A DNA stretch of 5,137 nucleotides from JBHELQ01 sp046262995. Its GTDB lineage: Bacteria > Actinomycetota > Thermoleophilia > Solirubrobacterales > Thermoleophilaceae. The translations under genes and the position numbers were made by a program. The DNA lies in the NCBI GenBank assembly GCA_046262995.1, contig JBHELQ010000013.1, forward strand, positions 1-5,137, written 5' to 3'. This document shows positions 1 to 5,137 of this stretch, piece after piece. The notes beneath the pieces are model-generated. The model made no database searches and was not told the DNA's origin. It saw only the letters and a list, made by a program, of their open reading frames with translations. Position 1 is the stretch's first letter; the number at the start of each line of letters is the position of its first letter.

Positions 1-470
1 TCGTGGCGGGCCGGGAAGAACAGGATCGGCTTGCCGTTCGCGGCATCCACGACCTCGCGCACGTTGCGCATGACCGCCGTGCGCCTCGCCAGGCAGCCCA
101 GATAGACGGTCTCGAGGTGCGCGAAGAGCGAATAGTCGCCCTCGATCGTCATCACCGTCTCGTATGGCTCGATCTCGTCGCCCTCGTGCAGCGCGTGGAC
201 CTCGAGCCCCTCCCACCCGAGCTCCCAGCCAGAGCCCCCGGCGCGCCCCGAGCACTGCTTGAGCACGGCGACCGCCTCGTCGATCCCGCCCAGGACCGAG
301 TCGTGCTTCTGGAACACCTGCATCGTCACATGCGGGTGGCGGCCCTGCTCCTCGAGCAGCTGCTTGGTGAAGTTGAAGTAGGCGTCCGAGTAGTAGCCCT
401 CCCGGATGCGATCGACCGGGTGGCGGAAGACGCCCGGGTCGAGCCGGGTCCGGATGGCCTCGGAGGCCAT
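1..470 (-). CDS. pncB: Nicotinate phosphoribosyltransferase, N-terminal part (cut by left window edge)
   Basis: Partial gene: 156 codons plus 2 nt are visible, starting at ATG 470-468 and running off the left edge without a stop. The family makes nicotinate mononucleotide from nicotinate and PRPP with ATP, the entry step of the Preiss-Handler NAD salvage route, in the cytoplasm. Seen in the translation: GYYSDAYFNFTKQLL (about 25-39), VTMQVFQKHDSVLGGIDEA (48-66), LHEGDEIEPYETVMTIEG (94-111), FAHLETVYLGCLARRT (116-131), and GKPILFFPARH at the edge. This is the N-terminal domain and start of the barrel as I recall them for short actinobacterial NAPRTases. The PRPP and phosphate-binding part lies outside the window. 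The start is fixed by an in-frame TAG (the DUF1385 stop, 482-480) four codons upstream. There is no nearby Shine-Dalgarno; GGAGGAA at 504-498 is too distant, so translation is probably coupled to DUF1385. The family call is from motif recall, not alignment. A related quinolinate-type phosphoribosyltransferase is the main alternative. Confidence 0.85.
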   Translation of the reverse strand, partial: MASEAIRTRLDPGVFRHPVDRIREGYYSDAYFNFTKQLLEEQGRHPHVTMQVFQKHDSVLGGIDEAVAVLKQCSGRAGGSGWELGWEGLEVHALHEGDEIEPYETVMTIEGDYSLFAHLETVYLGCLARRTAVMRNVREVVDAANGKPILFFPARH

Positions 471-479
471 GTGCCAATG

Positions 480-1289
480 CTAGGGCTGCGCGGGCGGTTC
501 CTCCACGCGCAGGATCTCCGCGAGCGCGGCCCTTCCGACCTCGAGCTGCTCGGACGTGGGCTCGCGGGTGCCGAACAGGCGCTGGATCTCGTGACCCGGG
601 CGCCGCAGCAGCTTGGCCAGCGCGGTGTCCTGGTGCCGCTCGGACCACGCGAAGACCTCGACCGCCACGGCCGCGCTGCCCAGGCCGACCGCCGCTTCCG
701 CCGCGGGCCCGCGCAGGCCGGCGCGCCGGGCCGCGACGTTCCCGAAGGTGGCCGCGGTGAGCATCGGCGCCACCAGGTGGGAGCCGCAGCGATCGTGCTC
801 CTTGTCGGCCGCTGCCGCGTCCTCGCCTTCCTCATAACCGGCGATCGCCTTGTGCTCGACGCCGTGATAGGCCGCCAGGTCGCCGCCGCGCAGCGCCATG
901 GCGGCCGGCGCCAGGCTGAGGAGCGCCACTGCGGCCTCGCGGGCGAGGGTGCGGGCGCTGCCCTTCCGGATCGCCTGCCCCCCCAGCGCCGCGGCGCCCA
1001 TCGCGCCGAGGGTGCGTGCATCCTGCATCGGCAGCTCCGCCTGCGGAAGGGCGCGCTTGACCAGCGGGATCACCGCCACTGCCTCGGCAAGCTTGAGCAC
1101 GCCGCGCAGGCCCGGCACGCGCTCGGCCGCGCGGCCCCCGATGTCCGGCTTGTGCCCCGATGCCACGGCGATCTCGCCGCCGTCCGTCCGCACGGCGGCC
1201 GCCCAGTGAGTCGGGCCGTGCACGAGCAGGCCGTTGCGGAGCGCCATCCCTCCCAGCCGCAGCTTGTCGCCGTTCGCGGGGTCGGTCAT
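480..1289 (-). CDS. DUF1385 (YqhQ-like) putative membrane protein
   Basis: Complete 269-residue protein, ATG 1289-1287 to TAG 482-480. Biochemical function is unknown for the family (Pfam DUF1385; B. subtilis YqhQ). Family marks seen: a GG-x-A...G...GP...AVR block at 13-34, YHGVEHKAIAGYE at 141-153, HDRCGSH at 165-171 (canonical form HPRCGT), and a C-terminal PGHEIQRLFGTREPTSEQLE at 231-250. Alanine-rich, weakly hydrophobic stretches at about 64-82, 113-132 and 196-214 could be membrane segments, but they are marginal. It is shorter than YqhQ-type proteins (about 300 or more residues), and its N-terminal signature departs from the usual GGQAV-EGVMMR. The start overlaps the M20 stop as ATGA and is preceded at 6-nt spacing by AGGAGGT (1302-1296), a very good ribosome site. 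The frame stays open far upstream (to 2717), but that extension is antisense or out of frame to real genes and is not used. The family assignment is firm; the role is unknown. Confidence 0.88.
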   Translation of the reverse strand: MTDPANGDKLRLGGMALRNGLLVHGPTHWAAAVRTDGGEIAVASGHKPDIGGRAAERVPGLRGVLKLAEAVAVIPLVKRALPQAELPMQDARTLGAMGAAALGGQAIRKGSARTLAREAAVALLSLAPAAMALRGGDLAAYHGVEHKAIAGYEEGEDAAAADKEHDRCGSHLVAPMLTAATFGNVAARRAGLRGPAAEAAVGLGSAAVAVEVFAWSERHQDTALAKLLRRPGHEIQRLFGTREPTSEQLEVGRAALAEILRVEEPPAQP

Positions 1290-2596
1290 CGCAGCACCTC
1301 CTGTGCCAGCTCCGCGTAGAAGGCGGCCGCGAGTCCCAGGTCCTCGACCGGCACCCGCTCGTCCGCGCCGTGAATGAGCGGCGCCGCCTCGAACAGGTCC
1401 ATCGCGCGCTGGGGGAAGAAGCCGTACGCCACGCAGTCCGGGAAGGCCTCTCGGAACCAGCGTGAGTCGGAGAAGCCCGGCAGCGCGACCGCCGAGACCT
1501 CGGCGCCGGGATCCTCGCGCTCGACGAACGCGCGGACGCTCTCCATCAGCGGTGTCTCGATCGGCGAGCGGTTGCCGATCACGGTCTCGTCGAACCCCAG
1601 CTCGTAGCCGCCGTCTTCGCCCACGAGCTCCTCGATCCGCCGGCGGGCGTGCTCCTCGCCGAGCTCGGGCGGCACGCGGCAGTCGACCCGCAGCTCCGCG
1701 CGCGCCGGGATCACGTTGATCTTCTCGGACGCGTGGATCATGGTCGGGGTCAGCGTCACGCCCAGCATCGGCTCGAGCAGCACGGCCACCCGGGGGTCCG
1801 CCTGCTCCACCTGCGCCAGCGACCCGGCGAGATCGGAGCTGTCCATCCCCAGCGCGGTTAGGAAGGCCTCGGCCTCCGGCGAGCTCTCGTACGCCGGGCG
1901 GCCGTCGCGGAGCGCCTCGAGCACCGGCGCGAGCTTCGTCAGCGCGTTGTCGCCGATGCGCGGAATCGAGGCGTGGCCCGCGCGTCCGTGCGTCGTGAGC
2001 GTGAAGCGGAACACGCCCTTCTCCGCTACGCAGACGCCGTAGATCCGCCGCCCGTCGAACTCGAACACCTCGCCCGCGCCCTCGTTGACCACGAAGTCGC
2101 AGCGCACCGCCTCCGCATGCTGCTCGCAAAGCCACTTCGCGCCGTGCTCGGCCCCGGCCTCCTCGTCGGCGGTCAGGACGAGCAGCAGCTCTCCGCTCTC
2201 GGGACGCCAGCCCTCCTCGGCAAGGCTCGTGGCCGCCGCCACCTCGGCGGCCACCTGGCTCTTCATGTCCAGCGCGCCGCGGCCCCAGACGCAGCCGTCG
2301 CGCAGCTCCCCGCCCCAGGGATCGACGCTCCAGTCGCCGGGATCGGCCAGCACGGTGTCGACGTGCCCGAGGAAGCACAAGCGGGGGCCGTCCGAGCCGC
2401 CCCGGAGCCGCGCGACGAGGTTCGGCCTCCCTTCGACCGCCGCCAGCAGCCGGCAATCGAAGCCGGCGCCCTCCAGGAGCTCGCACAGATGGCGCTGCGC
2501 CTGCTCCTCGTCGCCTGGCGGGTTGACCGTCTTGAAGCGGATCAGCTGCTGGAGCAGCTCGGTGGTGCGCCGCTGAAGCTCGTCGCGCTCGGGCAC
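1286..2596 (-). CDS. M20 family zinc metallopeptidase (ArgE/DapE/ACY1/CPG2 type)
   Basis: Complete 436-residue protein. The family uses two metal ions to hydrolyse amide bonds of N-acyl amino acids or short peptides, in the cytoplasm. All expected active-site residues are visible: H78 and D80 in GHVDTV, bridging D110 in GRGALDMKS, general base E145 and ligand E146 in TADEEAG, E172 in NEGAGE, and H409 in LIHGADERV. The lid/dimerisation domain covers about 190-305, with the conserved GHASIP histidine at 208. Catalytic halves lie on both sides, giving the full family length. It starts at GTG 2596-2594; an in-frame TGA lies directly upstream (2599-2597), so no earlier start is possible, and the N-terminus leads straight into LIRFKTVNPPGDE as in relatives. 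There is no Shine-Dalgarno, so a leaderless mRNA is plausible. It is first of a leftward unit, and its TGA overlaps the DUF1385 ATG. Substrate cannot be decided: a general M20 peptidase, acetylornithine or succinyl-diaminopimelate deacylase, or carboxypeptidase are all possible. There are no arg or dap neighbours in view, so no symbol is given. Confidence 0.93.
   Translation of the reverse strand: MPERDELQRRTTELLQQLIRFKTVNPPGDEEQAQRHLCELLEGAGFDCRLLAAVEGRPNLVARLRGGSDGPRLCFLGHVDTVLADPGDWSVDPWGGELRDGCVWGRGALDMKSQVAAEVAAATSLAEEGWRPESGELLLVLTADEEAGAEHGAKWLCEQHAEAVRCDFVVNEGAGEVFEFDGRRIYGVCVAEKGVFRFTLTTHGRAGHASIPRIGDNALTKLAPVLEALRDGRPAYESSPEAEAFLTALGMDSSDLAGSLAQVEQADPRVAVLLEPMLGVTLTPTMIHASEKINVIPARAELRVDCRVPPELGEEHARRRIEELVGEDGGYELGFDETVIGNRSPIETPLMESVRAFVEREDPGAEVSAVALPGFSDSRWFREAFPDCVAYGFFPQRAMDLFEAAPLIHGADERVPVEDLGLAAAFYAELAQEVLR
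1296..1302 (-). promoter_or_regulatory. Shine-Dalgarno of the DUF1385 gene
   Basis: AGGAGGT reads on the minus strand inside the last codons of the M20 peptidase gene, 6 nt before the DUF1385 ATG. Together with the ATGA stop-start overlap, it fixes the start of DUF1385 and suggests translation both by re-initiation and by independent ribosome loading. It is the clearest ribosome site in the window; the other four genes have weak ones or none. Confidence 0.85.
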
Positions 2597-2627
2597 TCAG
2601 GCGAGAGTAGCGACAGCGGCGAGTGCC
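2592..2627. repeat. 7-bp inverted repeat across the divergent gap (possible operator)
   Basis: GGCACTC (2592-2598) and GAGTGCC (2621-2627) are perfect inverted copies with a 22-bp spacer, 29 bp centre to centre. The left arm contains the GTG start of the M20 gene; the right arm ends 11 bp before the rarA ATG. A short direct repeat GGCGAG (2600-2605 and 2618-2623) lies in the same stretch. The position between two divergent genes fits a regulator site. A 7-bp match in such GC-rich DNA can also arise by chance, and no regulator is identified. Confidence 0.3.
2604..2609 (-). promoter_or_regulatory. Candidate -10 element of the leftward M20-DUF1385-NAPRT unit
   Basis: The minus strand reads TACTCT, matching the TAnnnT pattern of actinobacterial -10 elements, and is followed by 7 nt to the GTG start. 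That spacing would put the transcription start at the GTG itself, giving a leaderless mRNA, consistent with the missing Shine-Dalgarno. The best -35 candidate, TTCTGG at 2631-2626 with a 16-bp spacer, is poor. This is inferred from pattern and position only. Confidence 0.35.
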
Positions 2628-2632
2628 AGAAT
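2627..2632 (+). promoter_or_regulatory. Candidate -10 element of the rightward rarA-ALDH unit
   Basis: CAGAAT on the plus strand agrees with TATAAT at four of six positions, including the key second A and last T. It ends 6 nt before the rarA ATG, again placing the likely transcription start at the start codon. No recognisable -35 lies 16-18 bp upstream. Support is weak by sequence alone. It is strengthened slightly by the absence of a Shine-Dalgarno for rarA and by the similar arrangement on the other strand. Confidence 0.25.
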
Positions 2633-2638
2633 CCCGGC

Positions 2639-3982
2639 ATGGAGCGGCTGTTCGAGCTGGACGAGACGCCCCGCGGCCAGACCGGGGTGCCGACCTCGGA
2701 CCAGCCGCTGGCGGCACGCATGCGCCCGCTGTCGCTCGGCGAGTTCGTAGGGCAGGACCATCTGCTCGGGCGCGGCTCGGCGCTGCGCACGGCCATCGAG
2801 GAGGGTCGGCCGCACTCGATGGTCCTATACGGCCCGCCGGGGACCGGCAAGACCACGCTCGCGCGCTTGCTGGCTCGGAATGCCAGGGCGGCCTTCGAGG
2901 AGGCCTCGGCTGTGAACGCCGGGCGCCAGGAGGTCCGCGACGTGCTGGAGCGCGCCCAGCACCGCCGCCAGACGAGCGGCGAGCCGACGATCTTCTTCCT
3001 CGACGAGATCCATCGCTTCAACAAGGCACAGCAGGACACGCTGCTGCCGGCGGTCGAGGAGGGCCTCGTCGTGCTGATCGGCGCGACGACGGAGAACCCC
3101 TATTTCGAGGTCAACGACGCCCTCCTGTCTCGCTGCCGCGTCTACGAGCTGCGGGCCCTCGACGAGGGGCAGGTGCTGGCGCTCCTGCGGCGGGCGCTCG
3201 GCGACGAGCGCGGCGTGGAGTCGGCGCCGGCGGTCGAGGACGGGGCGCTCGAGTTCCTGGCCGCGCGCTCCGGCGGGGACGCCCGCACCGCGCTTGCGGC
3301 ACTCGAGCTGGCGTGCGAGACGGTCGCCGGGCAGGGCGGGCGCGGCGCCGTCACGCTGCGCCACGCCGAGGACGCCCTGCAGCGAAAGGCGGTCCTCTAC
3401 GACAAGGGCGGGGATCGCCACTACGACACGATCTCCGCCTGGATCAAGGCCACGCGCGGCTCCGATCCCGACGCCTCGCTCCTGTACCTGGCCTCGATGC
3501 TCGAGGGCGGGGAGGACCCCCGTTTCATCGCCCGCCGGATGGTGGTGCTCGCCAGCGAGGACATTGGCAACGCCGACCCGGGCGGGCTCGAGATAGCCGT
3601 GGCGGCCGCCCACGCGGTGGAGCACGTCGGCATGCCCGAGTGCGCGCTGAACCTGGCGCAGGCCGCCGTCTACCTGTCCCTCGCGCCGAAGTCGAATGCC
3701 TCGTACAAGGGCATCTCGCGCGCCCGCGCGTGGGTGCGCGAGCACGGCGCCCCGGAGATCCCGGCGTACCTGCGCGACGCCCACTACCCGGGCGCGCGCG
3801 ACCTCGGCCGCGGCCAGGGCTACGACTACCCCCACGACCTCCCGGACGGAGTCTCCGACCAGCCGCTGATGCCGGACGAGGCCGCCGGCGAGCGCTTCCT
3901 CGAGCTCACCGACCGCGGCGAGGAGGGTGAGCTTCGAGAGCGGCTCGAGCGAGCCCGCGGCCGGCGCTCCCAGGGCGGCTGA
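2639..3982 (+). CDS. rarA: Replication-associated recombination protein A (RarA/MgsA, AAA+ ATPase)
   Basis: Complete 447-residue protein, the same length as E. coli RarA. The family (RarA/MgsA/Mgs1/WRNIP1) is a clamp-loader-like ATPase that acts with SSB at stalled forks and DNA ends, in the cytoplasm. Motifs seen: PLAARMRPLSLGEFVGQDHL near 23-42, Walker A GPPGTGKT 65-72, Walker B FFLDEIHRFNK 119-129, sensor 1 GATTEN 148-153, arginine finger in SRCR (R165), and sensor 2 GGDAR (R216). The RarA-specific C-terminal half follows: GDRHYDTISAWIKA 258-271, RRMVVLASEDIGNADP 299-314, LSLAPKSNASY 347-357, YDYPHDLPDG 395-404 and the closing ERF...TDRG. Nothing is missing. The start is ATG 2639; the frame is open far upstream, but that part is antisense to the M20 gene, and MERLFELDE resembles the usual family N-terminus. 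No Shine-Dalgarno is seen. The ALDH gene follows after 4 nt. This is the most secure call in the window. Confidence 0.97.
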   Translation: MERLFELDETPRGQTGVPTSDQPLAARMRPLSLGEFVGQDHLLGRGSALRTAIEEGRPHSMVLYGPPGTGKTTLARLLARNARAAFEEASAVNAGRQEVRDVLERAQHRRQTSGEPTIFFLDEIHRFNKAQQDTLLPAVEEGLVVLIGATTENPYFEVNDALLSRCRVYELRALDEGQVLALLRRALGDERGVESAPAVEDGALEFLAARSGGDARTALAALELACETVAGQGGRGAVTLRHAEDALQRKAVLYDKGGDRHYDTISAWIKATRGSDPDASLLYLASMLEGGEDPRFIARRMVVLASEDIGNADPGGLEIAVAAAHAVEHVGMPECALNLAQAAVYLSLAPKSNASYKGISRARAWVREHGAPEIPAYLRDAHYPGARDLGRGQGYDYPHDLPDGVSDQPLMPDEAAGERFLELTDRGEEGELRERLERARGRRSQGG

Positions 3983-3986
3983 TCCG

Positions 3987-5137
3987 GTGGAAGCCGCGAT
4001 CGAGCCCGCTGGAGACGCTCCCGCCGAGCTCGAGTCGTACAGCCCGCTGGACGGCCGGCGCCTGGGCGCGGTCCCGGCGCTGTCGCCCGGGGCCGTCGAG
4101 GGGGTTGTCGACGAGGTCGCGCAGGTGCAGCCGTTCTGGGCGGCGCTCCCTGTCGCCGACCGCGCCCGCTACATGCGCCGCGCGGGCCAGGTGATCATCG
4201 ACTCGCTCGACGAGCTCGCCGCCCTCCTGACGCGCGAGCAGGGCAAGCCGCGCACCGAGTCGTACTCGATGGAGCTCGTTCCCACGATCGACGCGCTGCG
4301 CTGGGTGGCGGAGTCCGGACAGCGCATCCTCGAGAGCGAGCCGGTGTCGCTCCCCCCTTTCTTCAAGGGCAAGCGCGCGCACGTGGCGTTCGAGCCGCTC
4401 GGCGTGGTGGCGGTGATCGCGCCCTGGAACTACCCCTGGTCGATCCCGTTCGGGGAGGTGGCGATCGCGCTGATGGCGGGCAACGGCGTGGTGCTGAAGC
4501 CCGCCTCGCTGACCCCGCTGATCGGCCAGCGGATACAGGAGGTGTTCGAGCGGGCGGGGCTTCCCGAGGGGCTCGTGCGCGCGGTCCATGGCGGCGGGGC
4601 CGTCGGGCAGGCGCTGGTCGAGTCGAGCGTTGCGAAGGTCTTCTTCACCGGCTCGGTCGAGGTGGGGCGCAGGGTGGGCGTGGCCTGCGCCCAGCGCCTG
4701 AAGGGATCGGTGCTGGAGCTGGGCGGCAAGGACCCGATGCTGGTGCTGCGCGACGCCAACCTGCCGAACGCGGTGTCGGGCTGCCTCTGGGGCGGCTTCG
4801 CGAACGCCGGGCAGACGTGCTCGGGAATCGAGCGCGTGTACGCCGTGCGCGAGGTGGCGGACGACTTCGTCAACGGCGTGGTGGAGGGGGCCAGGGGGCT
4901 TCGCGTGGGGGACCCGATGCAGTGGGAGACGGAGATCGGGCCGATGGTCTCGCATGAGCAGTTCGAGACCGTGAAGGAGCTCGTGGACGACGCCGTGGCG
5001 GGCGGCGCGACCCTGCACTGCGGCGGGCCGGTCGAGCTGCCGGACCTCCAGCGCGCGGACTTCTTCGCTCCCGCGGTCCTCACCGGCGTCACCCACGAGA
5101 TGCGGATCATGCGGGAGGAGATCTTCGGCCCGGTCGT
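3987..5137 (+). CDS. Aldehyde dehydrogenase, N-terminal and catalytic parts (cut by right window edge)
   Basis: Partial gene: 383 codons plus 2 nt with no stop; roughly the last quarter of a typical ALDH of about 480-500 residues is missing. The family oxidises aldehydes to acids with NAD(P)+, in the cytoplasm. Residues seen, numbering from GTG 3987: N148 in APWNYPW, K171 in LKPAS, TGSVEVG 221-227, general base E244 in LELGGKDP, nucleophile C278 in GQTCSG, and E378 in EEIFGPV at the edge, so it should be active. Serine in KPAS, where NAD-specific members usually have glutamate, suggests NADP+ can be used, as in E. coli GabD. Succinate-semialdehyde dehydrogenase is thus possible but unproven. 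Start: GTG 3987 lies 4 nt after the rarA stop with a weak AGGGCGG 8 nt upstream. GTG 3927 is in frame and would add 20 residues, but its AGGAGG (3921-3926) abuts it with no spacing. The gene is probably co-transcribed with rarA. Confidence 0.9.
   Translation, partial: MEAAIEPAGDAPAELESYSPLDGRRLGAVPALSPGAVEGVVDEVAQVQPFWAALPVADRARYMRRAGQVIIDSLDELAALLTREQGKPRTESYSMELVPTIDALRWVAESGQRILESEPVSLPPFFKGKRAHVAFEPLGVVAVIAPWNYPWSIPFGEVAIALMAGNGVVLKPASLTPLIGQRIQEVFERAGLPEGLVRAVHGGGAVGQALVESSVAKVFFTGSVEVGRRVGVACAQRLKGSVLELGGKDPMLVLRDANLPNAVSGCLWGGFANAGQTCSGIERVYAVREVADDFVNGVVEGARGLRVGDPMQWETEIGPMVSHEQFETVKELVDDAVAGGATLHCGGPVELPDLQRADFFAPAVLTGVTHEMRIMREEIFGPV

Noticed and set aside
471..482. Possible readthrough fusion of DUF1385 into NAPRT, since the TAG stop is in frame with the NAPRT ATG
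   Set aside because: Same-frame spacing occurs one time in three by chance, no readthrough signal is visible, and NAPRT has its own normal N-terminus.
3..1319. 438-codon plus-strand open frame opposite NAPRT and DUF1385
   Set aside because: The translation is low-complexity, rich in Arg, Leu, Ala and His, with no recognisable domain. The opposite strand encodes two clear families. This is typical antisense openness of high-GC DNA.
1973..2638. Upstream extension of rarA by 222 codons in the same open frame
   Set aside because: It lies antisense to the M20 gene and has no domain. ATG 2639 gives the normal RarA length of 447 residues.
480..2717. A 745-codon minus-strand open frame that includes DUF1385 at its C-terminal end
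   Set aside because: Only the last 269 codons show family motifs. The upstream part is an out-of-frame, Arg/Ala/Gly-rich shadow of the M20 gene and runs antisense into rarA. The strong Shine-Dalgarno and ATGA overlap mark the true start at 1289.
2825..3835. 336-codon minus-strand open frame antisense to rarA
   Set aside because: No family motifs; explained by codon-position GC bias of rarA.
2623..3930. 435-codon plus-strand open frame in another frame over rarA
   Set aside because: The product is almost entirely Arg, Ala, Gly and Pro, while the overlapping frame carries every RarA motif.
3983..3986. Terminator or promoter between rarA and the ALDH gene
   Set aside because: Only 4 nt separate the genes and no GC-rich hairpin with a T-run was seen here or elsewhere in the window.
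3906..5096. 396-codon minus-strand open frame antisense to the ALDH gene
   Set aside because: His- and Arg-rich shadow translation; the plus strand encodes an ALDH with all catalytic residues.

Overview
The window is very GC-rich (roughly 70% by eye), with strong G/C preference at third codon positions, GTG as well as ATG starts, and almost no non-coding DNA. The wording of several proteins (the nicotinate phosphoribosyltransferase N-terminus, the variant DUF1385 N-terminus, the M20 'GRGALDMKSQ' signature) recalls actinobacterial genomes of the Thermoleophilia (Solirubrobacterales/Gaiellales) type. That placement is from memory of family sequences and is moderate confidence at best. I see no mobile element, RNA gene, CRISPR array or phage-like gene. 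This looks like ordinary chromosomal core sequence.

Layout: five protein genes in two divergent units separated by 42 bp (2597-2638). Leftward (minus strand) run an M20 metallopeptidase (2596-1286, GTG start), a DUF1385/YqhQ-like putative membrane protein (1289-480, ATGA overlap with the peptidase, strong internal Shine-Dalgarno), and the first 156 codons of a nicotinate phosphoribosyltransferase (470 to beyond the left edge, 9 nt after the DUF1385 stop). Rightward (plus strand) run the replication-associated AAA+ ATPase RarA/MgsA (2639-3982, full length) and, 4 nt later, an aldehyde dehydrogenase (3987 to beyond the right edge, all catalytic residues present). The two edge genes are open-ended and are easy to miss for that reason.

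How they may work together: the spacings and overlap imply two transcription units, M20-DUF1385-NAPRT and rarA-ALDH. NAPRT feeds NAD(P) synthesis by salvage and the ALDH consumes NAD(P)+, but no shared pathway is evident. The groupings may simply reflect lineage-specific gene order. The only regulatory space is the 42-bp divergent gap. It carries a perfect 7-bp inverted repeat (GGCACTC/GAGTGCC, 22-bp spacer) and a -10-like hexamer 6-7 nt before each start codon, with no Shine-Dalgarno for either gene. This suggests, but does not prove, a back-to-back pair of leaderless promoters.

I did not find a convincing undescribed system. The points most worth a second look are the divergent promoter gap, the divergent DUF1385 signature motif, and the two operon associations.
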